This document shows positions 32,274-40,838 of a stretch of DNA of 50,712 bases, in pieces. Every line of letters begins with the position of its first letter. Positions within the stretch are counted from its first letter, which is position 1. Origin of the DNA: CAYFMS01 sp964462325 (GTDB lineage Bacteria > Patescibacteriota > Patescibacteriia > UBA9934); NCBI GenBank assembly GCA_964462325.1, contig CAYWYQ010000004.1:1-50712 (forward strand), read 5' to 3'. The position numbers and the translations under genes are program-made. The notes beneath the pieces are model-generated. The model saw only the letters and a program-made list of their open reading frames with translations. It made no database searches and was not told the origin of the DNA.

Positions 32274-32412
32274 CCGCTTGAAAATGAGCGATCTATCGGC
32301 TCATAATTTCGGATTCATCCCCTGCCTGCCGGCAGGCAGGTCACTGTACGTTTCAGTACAGCTGCGGTAATCCTTAATTCTTTACCGATATTTCATCTCA
32401 TTTTCTGCGCGG
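32274..32412. repeat. GTAC-type long palindrome, copy 7
   Basis: Tandem to copy 6. Arms CCGCTTGAAAATGAG (32274-32288) and CTCATTTTCTGCGCGG (32397-32412); apex CTGTAC-GTTTCA-GTACAG (32344-32361). A CCTGCCTGCCGGCAGGCAGG palindrome is embedded in the left half (about 32321-32341). Confidence 0.65.
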
Positions 32413-32445
32413 ACGGACTCATTGCGCAACGAAAGGCCCGTACCT

Positions 32446-32651
32446 CAATCTATTGAACCGGTTTTGAACCGAGGTTGAACCTCGAGGTTCAACCTCGCAC
32501 GGTGAGAAATGGAGGATATATTGTATTTATTGATAATTTGTAAAAAAAACACATATACGAGGTTCAACCTCTACTTTGCTCCAATTTCGAGGTTCAACCT
32601 CCTATGGATAAGTAGGTCGGACCTCGGTGTGGATAAGTAGATCAGACCTTG
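32446..32651. repeat. Palindrome / DnaA-box mosaic, copy 4 (largest)
   Basis: GAGGTTGAACCTCGAGGTTCAACCTCG, two further GAGGTTCAACCTC units, TATGGATAA (32603-32611), AGGTCGGACCT, a perfect DnaA box TGTGGATAA (32628-32636) and AGATCAGACCTTG. Together with copies 6 and 7 it fills the 580-base gap before the lipoprotein gene; no gene is seen there. Confidence 0.65.
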
Positions 32652-32712
32652 TATTATTTTGATGTCACATATGTCATTCATGGTACGGTGGATATAAGAG
32701 GTGAGGAAACGC

Positions 32713-32721
32713 AAGGAGGTG
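32713..32721 (+). promoter_or_regulatory. Strong Shine-Dalgarno deciding the start
   Basis: AAGGAGGTG lies just before the ATG at 32725 and rules out the longer frame from GTG 32701. The same sequence AAGGAGGTG precedes the other lipoprotein gene (40568, minus). Confidence 0.8.
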
Positions 32722-32724
32722 AAC

Positions 32725-33315
32725 ATGAAATGGCAGTGGTTTTTGATGGTCGTGTGCATGTCTGTGTTGTTCGGATGCCTACCTAGCGAGGAGTATGCCA
32801 AAAAGTACATGGAGAATAATGTAGGGGTGACATATTTCGGTATATTACAGAGTGCTGATTTGAAAGAGTCGATTACTTTGTTTGAGTATCGGGATGACTA
32901 TCTGGCATTTAGCCTATTCGAAGAAGGTTTCGATGTGCTAGATCGCCGCCGTGTGACCGTTGCTACTTGCCTTGATTTCTCGATCTCTGTCGAAACACTC
33001 GCCGGGTCAAAGTCAGTTTTTGCTGATGAATGCATTCTCTTTGAATGGAGGGTGGTGAGCGAAACCGGTGAATTATCAATTGTCCAGATCATTAGCGTTG
33101 TGCACCTAACGTATAACGGTGATCTGAATCCAGACGAGACAGAATTTGAAGTAGAGGTACTCGTCTTTGGTGATTGGCATGGTACGATTCTCTTGCATCG
33201 TTGTAAGGAATATAAGTGTCCAATGATCATGGATGTACTTCACGATCGAAAAACAGTTCGTAGAGAACTGGAAGACGATGAGGAGATGCCGGCATTCGAT
33301 ACGGACTCACTCTAA
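32725..33315 (+). CDS. Putative lipoprotein, unknown function
   Basis: 196 aa. Signal peptide with lipobox LFGC (Cys18) in 'MKWQWFLMVVCMSVLFGCLPSEE'. The mature part is acidic, has several Cys residues ('VTVATCLDF', 'FADECILFEW', 'HRCKEYKCPM') and is probably beta-rich; no family recognised. The gene has its own Shine-Dalgarno and terminator and a higher GC content than core genes, and is flanked by repeat mosaics, all suggesting acquisition. Confidence 0.7.
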   Translation: MKWQWFLMVVCMSVLFGCLPSEEYAKKYMENNVGVTYFGILQSADLKESITLFEYRDDYLAFSLFEEGFDVLDRRRVTVATCLDFSISVETLAGSKSVFADECILFEWRVVSETGELSIVQIISVVHLTYNGDLNPDETEFEVEVLVFGDWHGTILLHRCKEYKCPMIMDVLHDRKTVRRELEDDEEMPAFDTDSL

Positions 33316-33335
33316 GGACGGCTCGTCCTTTTTTT
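33314..33335 (+). terminator. Terminator of the lipoprotein gene
   Basis: Stem AAGGACG / CGTCCTT with GCT loop and a run of T; overlaps the stop codon. Confidence 0.75.
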
Positions 33336-33354
33336 CTTTGAGAAAACAATCTGT

Positions 33355-33362
33355 GCTAAAAT
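33355..33362 (+). promoter_or_regulatory. -10 promoter of xseA
   Basis: GTGCTAAAAT with six bases to the ATG at 33369, the same layout as upstream of the ATPase gene at 2976. Confidence 0.5.
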
Positions 33363-33368
33363 CATCAC

Positions 33369-34643
33369 ATGAAAAATCATAGCTTAACCGTTGCGCAGTA
33401 CCTTAAATTGGTAAATGAAACACTTGGAATGATTCCAAGTCAAGAAATTCGCATTATTGGAGAGGTCTCTGATTTTAAAATAAGTCAGGGAAAATGGGTG
33501 AACTTTGCCTTAAAGGACGAGGAGCAAGAAGCAAAAATCCCTTGTTTTACCGTTGCTATGAAGCTCAAAACTCCTATCGAAGACGGCATGAAAATCGAGA
33601 TAACCGGATATCCAAAAATCTATGAACGATTTGGAAGATTTTCGCTGAATATTCAAACGATTAAACTTGTTGGAGAAGGTGCGCTTGCTCGTGCGTATCA
33701 ATTACTGAAACAAAGGCTAGAAAAAGAGGGGTATTTTGACCTTTCAAGAAAAAGGAATATCCCAAGATTTTCAAATAGAATTGGCCTTATCACTTCCACC
33801 GAAGCGGCAGCGTATGGTGATTTTATTCGTATTTTAAATAATCGTTGGAGTGGTACTGAAATCATACATATTCCTGTACATGTACAGGGACAGTATGCGG
33901 TAAATGAAATAGAAAATGCTTTTCACGTTTTTGATCAAATGTCCGCACATGAAAAGCCTGATGTGCTTGTACTAACACGCGGGGGAGGAAGTTTAGAAGA
34001 TCTACATGCCTTTAATGACGAACGTATTGCACGTGCGATTTTCCAGAGCTCTATTCCAGTTGTGGTTGCCGTGGGGCATGAACGTGATGAATCTCTTGCA
34101 GATTTTGTTGCAGATATTCGAGCATCGACTCCGAGTAATGCGGCGGAGCTTGTAGTACCGGATCGACGAGATATTTCAAAGGAAATTAGGAATTCATTGG
34201 ATTATCACCATCAGAAAATCATGATTGAATTACAGAAAAAACAGCGTATAACAGATCGGTCAATGTCGGTGTTCAAAACATATATAGAAACACATATGCA
34301 AGAGATGCGTTTTGTGGTGGAGCGATTTAGACATTCGTTTGACCGCTTTAGAATGAGTTTGGTGGCGACGATACAGTATATTGAAAACAATAATAAGACA
34401 ATTTCGTATAATTTTAATACTTCGCTTATATCAAATAGGAATAAAATAGATTCACTCGTAAGACTTTTTAGTCAATTCGATGTACAACATATATTAAAAC
34501 GTGGGTTTAGTATCGTTAGAAAAGGTGGAAAGATAGTTAAAAGTAAATCATGTTTGTTTAGCGGTGATCATGTAGAAATACAGATTGCTGATGGATTTGT
34601 AGATTGGGAAATTAATATAGAAAATCAGAAGAGCTTGTTGTGA
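33369..34643 (+). CDS. xseA: Exodeoxyribonuclease VII large subunit
   Basis: 424 aa. N-terminal OB domain ('IRIIGEVSDFKISQGKWVNFALKDEEQEAKIPCF'), catalytic core with 'RIGLITSTEAAAYGDFIRIL', 'DVLVLTRGGGSLEDLHAFNDERIARAI', 'PVVVAVGHERDESLADFVADIRASTPSNAAELVVPD', then a long coiled coil. It degrades single-stranded DNA with XseB. Normal length. xseB is not adjacent: the large surface-protein gene lies between. Confidence 0.95.
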   Translation: MKNHSLTVAQYLKLVNETLGMIPSQEIRIIGEVSDFKISQGKWVNFALKDEEQEAKIPCFTVAMKLKTPIEDGMKIEITGYPKIYERFGRFSLNIQTIKLVGEGALARAYQLLKQRLEKEGYFDLSRKRNIPRFSNRIGLITSTEAAAYGDFIRILNNRWSGTEIIHIPVHVQGQYAVNEIENAFHVFDQMSAHEKPDVLVLTRGGGSLEDLHAFNDERIARAIFQSSIPVVVAVGHERDESLADFVADIRASTPSNAAELVVPDRRDISKEIRNSLDYHHQKIMIELQKKQRITDRSMSVFKTYIETHMQEMRFVVERFRHSFDRFRMSLVATIQYIENNNKTISYNFNTSLISNRNKIDSLVRLFSQFDVQHILKRGFSIVRKGGKIVKSKSCLFSGDHVEIQIADGFVDWEINIENQKSLL

Positions 34644-34708
34644 TGTGACTACGCGGTCATATAATGGATTTAAATTGTTTATAAATCGGCATGTAAAGTG
34701 CGCATTCA

Positions 34709-34717
34709 TGATAAAAT
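34709..34717 (+). promoter_or_regulatory. Extended -10 promoter of the surface protein gene
   Basis: TGATAAAAT ten bases before the ATG at 34728; no Shine-Dalgarno. Confidence 0.5.
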
Positions 34718-34727
34718 TAAGTAAATT

Positions 34728-37700
34728 ATGAATAAAATAAAAAAAGTTCTGAATTTTCGTATATTTATTGTATTTGCGGCGCTAGGATTTTTCGTATTCT
34801 TAACCGTAATTAGTGGTGACTTGATACGAGCCTATACCACTGGCAGTTACACGAAAGACACATATGTCCGTTATGCTACACCGGGTGAAACAAATATTTT
34901 AATAGGTTATATTACTCTACAGGATCCTGTAGCTGATACAGTTGTCACAAATGGGTCAACTGCTGTTGTGACCGCAGGAGATTCCTTGACAGCTTTTCCT
35001 TCGACACATAAATTTTTTGATCCTGCGGGTGATGGTGCATACGCTGATAATGATGGAATAATAAGCTCATCCGATACCGTTCTAGACTCAGGAGATACTA
35101 TTATTACAACTGCTGTTGGGTTATTGGAGACCTTCAATACGTCTTTTACTGAAACAGGCGCAAATACTGCTATTGGCTGGATAGATAATACTACGGATGA
35201 CAATATACTTACTTCGGATGAGGATTTGGTTCACATACTTGTAAATACTGCGCAGGTTGCTGATGGATTATTAGTTAGGGAGTTTGAGACGGATATAGTG
35301 TATGCCGCAGATGCGTATGGGGACACTTACAATATTACAAATGACAATGCTATTGTGGAGGACAGTGATGCTGACGGGTTTTTCTCAGCAGGGGACGCAG
35401 TACTGATTGCTGGTCCGGGTAATGTTCGTACTTTTGGTGCGGGTGATAATGTCTGCTTTGATGCATCGGTATCTGCAGATGCGGAATATGACAGTGGAGA
35501 AATCATTTGGCTTGATGTGGCGGGCGACTGCTCTTCATTCACCACGAGTACAGACTCGATCTTGATTGGGTCTTCAGCTCCATCTGGAACAAGTACAGAA
35601 TTTGGAACTGAAAATGAAGTCGGATATTTGGACGGGTCGGATGACGATGCATATACATGTACAAGGACGGGCGATTGCGAGACAATTGTCTATTCTGGTG
35701 TCAATGGTACGGATTTGACCATAGGTGGTAATTTAACCACAAACACTGCATTCTTTGACTCATCGAGCGAAGCTACAGATGGAATATCTACAACGGGGGA
35801 TGCTTGGGATGGAGGTATTAATATCACTACGACTAATAGATTCTTCTACTCTGAGACAACTGGAGGAGAGAAAAAGTTTGTTTATATTGATGCAGATACG
35901 AATACAGATTTCACCAGTACGGATCCGATATTGCAAATTATAGATAAAGGTGCTGACAATATTGTCAGCGGTCAAGATTTTAGATCTTTTAAAGACAATG
36001 ATTATCGTCTTATAGATAGGGATGATGACGATATTTATAGTAGTGGTAGTGATGGGATCATTGCTTCTGATGACAATGATCTAGAATCATCCGACACGGT
36101 TATATATGATGAAGTAAGTGGAGCGGGTACAGATTCACTTGTAGCATTTTCATCAACACATAGATTTCATGACCATGATTCAAGTGGTTCATATGCTGAT
36201 GAAGATGATATTATAAATGACAGTGATTCTTCGACTTACTATAATGCTGATGACCTGCTATCTATTGGTTTCAAGGATAATGGAGGGGGTCCGGCACCTC
36301 AGGATGCCGATATAGACGCATTCTATGTTTATGAAATGACTGGTACTGCTTGTGCTGGTAGCGGAACGGACACATTACTTGGTAGTGTAACGGGGACAGT
36401 TTTAGATCAAAATATTGCAATTACTCGCGCGCCTTGGACGGCCAGTGACTCAGTTAATTTATGTATTTATATGGATGCAGCTAGTGGTCTGACCGCTGGT
36501 AGAAAACTGAGTCTATCTACAGGGACTACAAACCCAATGACATTTTCAAGTGGTGTGGATTCATCTATGAATGTTCGTGCAGGTGATGACAATCAAACAA
36601 TATTTATGGATGGAATTACACCAAATATTTCTCCGAGTGATTTAAACCCTAGCGAAACAGCGACTTATACTATTTCATATACCACAAGCGTAACGCATGC
36701 ATCTGGATTGAATATTTTGAATACATTCCCCTCAGGTTATGATGTTTCAGGAGGTACTGCATCTTGTACAGATGATGGGGCAACTATATCTGGGACTTCT
36801 ACAATAATTGGTCAATTATTAGGTGTTGCCGGAACTGGCGCTGAAATCACTTCTGGTTCTGCAATCGTATGCACATTAAGTGGAGTTGTAAACCCGTCTG
36901 CAGAAGAAGAAACAGGAGCATTTTTAATAGGTATTGGATCAAACTTAACACCAGATGAAGGTGATGATAGTCAAACTGTAACTATAGCAACATCTTCTTC
37001 GTCACAAACTCCATCAAATCCACCACCAACTTGGCATGTATCAGTAGAGTCTCCAAACGGCGGGGAAATATATCAGCAATCAGATACTATAGAAATTAAA
37101 TGGGTATATAGTGGTACAGGGTCATCTGATTATATAAATATTTATTATTCAGAAGACAGCGGTGAGTCATGGAATATTATTGCTAAAAATACTGAAAATG
37201 ATGGTCTGTATAATTGGGAATCTCTAAATATCAATTCGTCCGATATTACTGTAAAAGTTGCAACAACAGATCTAGTAGAGGATTTGGCATTTGATATATC
37301 TGACAATAAATTTACAATAGGTGATTTTTCTGATGAAGTAAATAATTTGTTAGATGATTCAGAAGATCTAGATGAAGGTGAATTAGAGGTCTGTGGTGGT
37401 TCATCACTCCCTTCGGATATAAATATAGGAGATAATATTGTAGGAATTAATGCTGATGGCGTACAATACCCATCCGTATTCTATATTGGAAATGACTGCA
37501 AGAGGCATCCATATCTTACTGAGAAACACTACTTTAGCTATGGATATGATGATTTTTCTAATATAGAAGTTTATACCACTACCATCTTAGAGCAAATTTC
37601 GGAAGGGAAAACTATGCCTGTAAAATCAGGATCTATACTTATCAAGACACCTGATGATCCAATTGTGTATTATGTGAAGGATACTGGTGATTTACTTAAT

Positions 37701-37889
37701 CCCGAACTTTACTCTATTCCGACTGAGTCAGATGCTATAGAATATTTTGGTAATGATTGGGCACAACGCATTATAGATGTACAAACACCATTTTTGACAT
37801 TGTTTGAAATGAATGGGAAGGATATTTCTCAACTCGTTTCTTCCGAAGTGTCGGTTATGTACACATCAAGTGAATTGAGGGCTAAATAA
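34728..37889 (+). CDS. Large acidic secreted/surface protein
   Basis: 1053 aa. N-terminal membrane/signal helix (about 12-32). Residues about 40-560 are Asp/Ser/Thr-rich beta repeats with Ca2+-loop-like strings such as 'DSDADGFFSAGDAV' and recurring 'FxSTHxFxDxxxxGxYADxDxII' units (two copies, about 100 and 480). Around 770-860 is an Ig-like/Ser-Thr domain ('SPNGGEIYQQSDTIEIKW...YINIYYSEDSGESW'). The C-terminal about 130 residues ('RHPYLTEKHYFSYGYDDFSNIEVYT...LIKTPDDPIVYYVKDTGDL') match a domain style frequent in CPR exported proteins. Likely a cell-surface or S-layer-like protein; highly acidic. Confidence 0.75.
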   Translation: MNKIKKVLNFRIFIVFAALGFFVFLTVISGDLIRAYTTGSYTKDTYVRYATPGETNILIGYITLQDPVADTVVTNGSTAVVTAGDSLTAFPSTHKFFDPAGDGAYADNDGIISSSDTVLDSGDTIITTAVGLLETFNTSFTETGANTAIGWIDNTTDDNILTSDEDLVHILVNTAQVADGLLVREFETDIVYAADAYGDTYNITNDNAIVEDSDADGFFSAGDAVLIAGPGNVRTFGAGDNVCFDASVSADAEYDSGEIIWLDVAGDCSSFTTSTDSILIGSSAPSGTSTEFGTENEVGYLDGSDDDAYTCTRTGDCETIVYSGVNGTDLTIGGNLTTNTAFFDSSSEATDGISTTGDAWDGGINITTTNRFFYSETTGGEKKFVYIDADTNTDFTSTDPILQIIDKGADNIVSGQDFRSFKDNDYRLIDRDDDDIYSSGSDGIIASDDNDLESSDTVIYDEVSGAGTDSLVAFSSTHRFHDHDSSGSYADEDDIINDSDSSTYYNADDLLSIGFKDNGGGPAPQDADIDAFYVYEMTGTACAGSGTDTLLGSVTGTVLDQNIAITRAPWTASDSVNLCIYMDAASGLTAGRKLSLSTGTTNPMTFSSGVDSSMNVRAGDDNQTIFMDGITPNISPSDLNPSETATYTISYTTSVTHASGLNILNTFPSGYDVSGGTASCTDDGATISGTSTIIGQLLGVAGTGAEITSGSAIVCTLSGVVNPSAEEETGAFLIGIGSNLTPDEGDDSQTVTIATSSSSQTPSNPPPTWHVSVESPNGGEIYQQSDTIEIKWVYSGTGSSDYINIYYSEDSGESWNIIAKNTENDGLYNWESLNINSSDITVKVATTDLVEDLAFDISDNKFTIGDFSDEVNNLLDDSEDLDEGELEVCGGSSLPSDINIGDNIVGINADGVQYPSVFYIGNDCKRHPYLTEKHYFSYGYDDFSNIEVYTTTILEQISEGKTMPVKSGSILIKTPDDPIVYYVKDTGDLLNPELYSIPTESDAIEYFGNDWAQRIIDVQTPFLTLFEMNGKDISQLVSSEVSVMYTSSELRAK

Positions 37890-37934
37890 GCTCTCTTTTC
37901 TCATGGAAGAACATTTGTTAAACTGCATGACGAT

Positions 37935-38147
37935 ATGACAAATAAGAAACCAACATTTTCAGAGGCATTTAAGGAGCTTGAACAGCTCACACAATGGTTC
38001 GAAAACGAAAACACTGATTTAGACGAGGGAATAGAGAAGTTCGAACGCGGTTTGGAACTTGCTCAAATATGCAAGAAAAAGCTAGCAGAAGTGGAAAATA
38101 AGGTCACAACTCTAAAAAAGAAATTTAATGATTTAAACAAAGAGTAA
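37935..38147 (+). CDS. xseB: Exodeoxyribonuclease VII small subunit
   Basis: 70-aa partner of XseA. 'PTFSEAFKELEQLTQWFENENTDLDEGIEKFERGLELAQICKKKLAEVENKV' is the typical helical XseB signature. It starts 45 bases after the surface-protein gene and is followed after one base by the holin-like gene. A TAAACT box ten bases before the ATG may provide a separate promoter. Confidence 0.92.
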   Translation: MTNKKPTFSEAFKELEQLTQWFENENTDLDEGIEKFERGLELAQICKKKLAEVENKVTTLKKKFNDLNKE

Positions 38148-38148
38148 T

Positions 38149-38511
38149 ATGAAAATTCTCCTACGATTACTAATTAATGCTCTTGTACTTCTGGCGATTA
38201 CGCAGATTCTTGAAGGATTTGTCGTAGAGGGATTTTACTTTGCTCTCATAGCAGCGATTATTATCGGATTAATAAATGCAGTTATTAGACCGTTTATTAT
38301 TTTTCTCACATTACCAATTAATATATTGACACTTGGATTATTTACATTCGTGGTCAATGCGCTCATTATCTGGTTTGTAAGTACATTTATTCAGGGATTC
38401 GAGATCACCGGCTTCGGGGTAGCACTGCTTGCCGCTATTATTCTCTGGGCGGTGAGTACTATTACTAATTGGACTATTCGTAAATCAGATGAAACCACAA
38501 GAGCTAAATAG
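38149..38511 (+). CDS. Holin-4 superfamily (PF04020) membrane protein
   Basis: 120 aa with four membrane helices. 'LLRLLINALVLLAITQIL.GFVVEGFYFALIAAIIIGLINAVIRPFIIFLTLPINILTLGLFTFVVNALIIWFVS' is diagnostic of the YvlD/phage-holin family 4. Despite the name, these are mostly chromosomal envelope proteins of unknown role. It begins one base after xseB. Confidence 0.88.
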   Translation: MKILLRLLINALVLLAITQILEGFVVEGFYFALIAAIIIGLINAVIRPFIIFLTLPINILTLGLFTFVVNALIIWFVSTFIQGFEITGFGVALLAAIILWAVSTITNWTIRKSDETTRAK

Positions 38512-38524
38512 CTCTTGTTTCTTT

Positions 38525-39232
38525 ATGCATGAACCTATTACACCTTTTCAGAAAAAACCATTTGTTCTTTCACTCGGCGGATCACTCGTTGTTCCAAACG
38601 GAGGGCCTGATACGGCCTTTTTAAAAAAGTTAAGAAGATTTGTTCAGGTACAAGTTCGATCGGGAAGAAAGCTTGCTATTGTTGTTGGCGGGGGAAAGAC
38701 GGCGAGACATTATATTGATTCAGCGGAAAAAGTAAAATCCATTGAATCGGAAGATTTGGACTGGCTAGGTATTCATTCGACAAGGCTAAATGCACACTTG
38801 CTTCGAACGATTTTACGAGATATTGCGCATCCTGTTGTAATAAAAGACCCAACAAAAACACCGAAACGATGGAATGGAAAGGTGTTAATTGCAGCCGGCT
38901 GGAAACCGGGGTGGTCGACGGATTATGTCGCATGTCGCATTGCGCAGAACATAGGCACTGACACGGTTCTAAACCTTTCTAATATTGAAAAAGTGTATAG
39001 TGCAGATCCTAATAAAGATAAGAACGCAACACCATTTGATGATTTGAGCTGGAAGGATTATCGAAAGATGGTGGGAAATACATGGTCTCCGGGACTATCT
39101 GCCCCTTTTGATCCTATTGCTTCAAAATATTGCCACAAGAATAAAATGCAGGCGATTATCATGAGTGGAGATTTATTGAATGTATCTGCGATGATTCGAG
39201 GAAAGAAATTTACAGGAACAGTTTTAAGTTAG
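38525..39232 (+). CDS. pyrH: UMP kinase, archaeal-type
   Basis: 235-aa amino-acid-kinase-fold enzyme phosphorylating UMP to UDP. 'FVLSLGGSLVVPNGGPDTAFLKKL', 'AIVVGGGKTARHYI', 'GIHSTRLNAHLLR', 'STDYVACRIAQNIGTDTVLNLSNIEKVYSADPNKDKNATPFDDLSW' and 'FDPIASKYCHKNKMQAIIMSG' fit the archaeal-like PyrH branch. The start is placed at MHEPITPF, after the holin-like stop, not at 38489 inside that gene. Confidence 0.88.
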   Translation: MHEPITPFQKKPFVLSLGGSLVVPNGGPDTAFLKKLRRFVQVQVRSGRKLAIVVGGGKTARHYIDSAEKVKSIESEDLDWLGIHSTRLNAHLLRTILRDIAHPVVIKDPTKTPKRWNGKVLIAAGWKPGWSTDYVACRIAQNIGTDTVLNLSNIEKVYSADPNKDKNATPFDDLSWKDYRKMVGNTWSPGLSAPFDPIASKYCHKNKMQAIIMSGDLLNVSAMIRGKKFTGTVLS

Positions 39233-39277
39233 GTCGCAGTTAATAGGATTTAGGGTGTATAATTATCAAAAACCCGT

Positions 39278-39335
39278 CAAAGGTCCGACCTTGAGGTCGG
39301 AACTACTTATCCGTGGAGGTTCAACCTCGGGGTTC
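39278..39335. repeat. Palindrome / DnaA-box mosaic, copy 5
   Basis: AAGGTCCGACCTTGAGGTCGGA, CTACTTATCCGTG (imperfect DnaA box, 39307-39315) and GGAGGTTCAACCTCGG. Followed by GCTAAAAGCTAATCAACTAAATC low-complexity sequence also seen near 10050 and 48960. Confidence 0.6.
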
Positions 39336-39413
39336 TTGCGGTCTTTGATGGCAAGTTAATCTGGAATGATAGGGTGCTAAAAGCTAATCAACTAAATCAC
39401 TAATAGCTAGATA

Positions 39414-39443
39414 TAAAAAAACCGCAGATGTTTTCTGCGGTTT
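39414..39443 (-). terminator. Terminator of the SUMF1-like gene
   Basis: Stem AAACCGCAG / CTGCGGTTT with T-tract on the minus strand, 25 bases after the stop. Confidence 0.8.
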
Positions 39444-39467
39444 AGGTTGCTTTCTAGAAGCTGAGAG

Positions 39468-40568
39468 TCAAGGAAGCGTACGAACTAATCTATGCCCCAT
39501 TGGGGCATACCTTCCGTCGATTGGCGTATTGCTACGCCGAACGACAGAATTCTTGTAGTGGGAGTTGTCTGCGAAATTGACACCATCCCACTCTTTCTCG
39601 GAGACTTCCGGACCATCCCACCCTCCACCAGAGTCACGGTGGGCTACAATGTCATGGTTTTCGCCGATCAATACCGGCTCATCGGGTCCTCGAGGGTCAA
39701 CACTGTCAGTGTCTTGAGGGTAATTATACCCGTTGGTATAATCCCAGACCCACTCCCACTGGTTGCCTGTCATGTCGTAAATACCTGCCGCATTCGGCGC
39801 GAGAAGGCCGACGGGCATGGGTCCGTTTGTGAGGTGGCTAACCCAGCCTACATCTTCTACTATATCTGAGCCGGAAAATCTATGATTTTCCCCAGCTCGA
39901 GCAGCATAATGCCACTCTGCATAAGTGGGTAGGCGGTAGCCGTTTGCTCCGTCTACCCATTCCACGTGAGCATAGAGGCCTTCCTCCATGTACCCTTCGT
40001 GGTATTGGCTCTCGTTAAAGTTTGAGATCTCATATACCGGCTGAAGACCTTCTTCCTCACTCAACGCATTTGCGAGGAGCGGCCCATCAATCCATGACAT
40101 ATTTGTCATGGGACAGTCGTCACTCTCACACCCGAAGTATTCATCGGAGACCATCGCGACGTCGCCCATTAGGCGATTCCACAAACCTCTTGTTACCTCG
40201 TAACGCATGATCTCGAATGGTTGCGTGATGGTCACACAAAGTACAGGAGTCTCGTTTATAGTACAACCGGGCCCGTCACGCTCCGGGACGCACCCCATGA
40301 CGAATTTTCCGGCAGGCACATGTACCCAGTCGGACTCATTGTCATGGTTCATTCCCATCTGCGTCACATCACAGTTTTCCACCAGCGCTTCACGAATGCT
40401 GTCTGCATCCGTGAGAAGCCCGACCTCCCTTTCCAGATCTTCGTAATGTATATTACTAGCTGCCGAATTAATTTCAGCGAAGCTAGTATAGTCGACAAAC
40501 TCGCTCTCTTCCGTGCAACCTATGAAGATCACACTAAGAAAAAAGCTGAAAAATTGAAAGAACCTCAT
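39468..40568 (-). CDS. SUMF1/FGE-sulfatase-like lipoprotein
   Basis: 366 aa. Lipobox IFIGC (Cys18). The mature part is a formylglycine-generating-enzyme-type domain: 'WVHVPAGKFVMGC', 'NETPVLCVTITQPFEIMRYEVTRGLW', 'YRLPTYAEWHYAARAGE', 'NAAGIYDMTGNQWEWVWDY', 'RRSNTPIDGRYAPMGHRLVRTLP'. The segment where true FGEs carry the catalytic Cys pair reads 'HRDSGGGWDGPEVS' without Cys, so sulfatase activation is unlikely; a C-type-lectin-like or regulatory role is more likely. The ATG at 40568 has AAGGAGGTG immediately upstream. GC-rich; probably acquired. Confidence 0.85.
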   Translation of the reverse strand: MRFFQFFSFFLSVIFIGCTEESEFVDYTSFAEINSAASNIHYEDLEREVGLLTDADSIREALVENCDVTQMGMNHDNESDWVHVPAGKFVMGCVPERDGPGCTINETPVLCVTITQPFEIMRYEVTRGLWNRLMGDVAMVSDEYFGCESDDCPMTNMSWIDGPLLANALSEEEGLQPVYEISNFNESQYHEGYMEEGLYAHVEWVDGANGYRLPTYAEWHYAARAGENHRFSGSDIVEDVGWVSHLTNGPMPVGLLAPNAAGIYDMTGNQWEWVWDYTNGYNYPQDTDSVDPRGPDEPVLIGENHDIVAHRDSGGGWDGPEVSEKEWDGVNFADNSHYKNSVVRRSNTPIDGRYAPMGHRLVRTLP

Positions 40569-40588
40569 AATCACCTCCTTGTATTGAT

Positions 40589-40617
40589 TTTATAGCAAAA
40601 ATTAGCCGAATTGTCAA
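40589..40617 (-). promoter_or_regulatory. Strong promoter of the SUMF1-like lipoprotein gene
   Basis: Minus-strand TTGACA (40617-40612), 17-base spacer ending TGC, TATAAA (40594-40589). Leader about 15 bases carrying the Shine-Dalgarno. Confidence 0.75.
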
Positions 40618-40823
40618 TGCTGGAATAATAACAAAACCTAAAAAACGTGTATTATGGTGATAGTGCGTACCATTCAAATTCATTTACAAAAATGAGTAAT
40701 TTATATTATATAAAACCAACTCAGGTTAACTATATGTGGCATAATCACATTCTTATGAACAATATATAAAAAATTCAAATCAAGAGTATCGGTGGAAAGA
40801 AATTCTAAGTAATAAACATCGAG

Positions 40824-40832
40824 TGATATAAT
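40824..40832 (+). promoter_or_regulatory. Extended -10 promoter
   Basis: TGATATAAT with six bases to the ATG at 40839. The 200 bases upstream are AT-rich without a recognised gene. Confidence 0.55.
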
Positions 40833-40838
40833 ATCTCC

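Noticed and set aside
32122..32370. 82-aa frame overlapping the glycosyltransferase end
   Set aside because: It is read entirely through two palindromic repeats and has no start signal.
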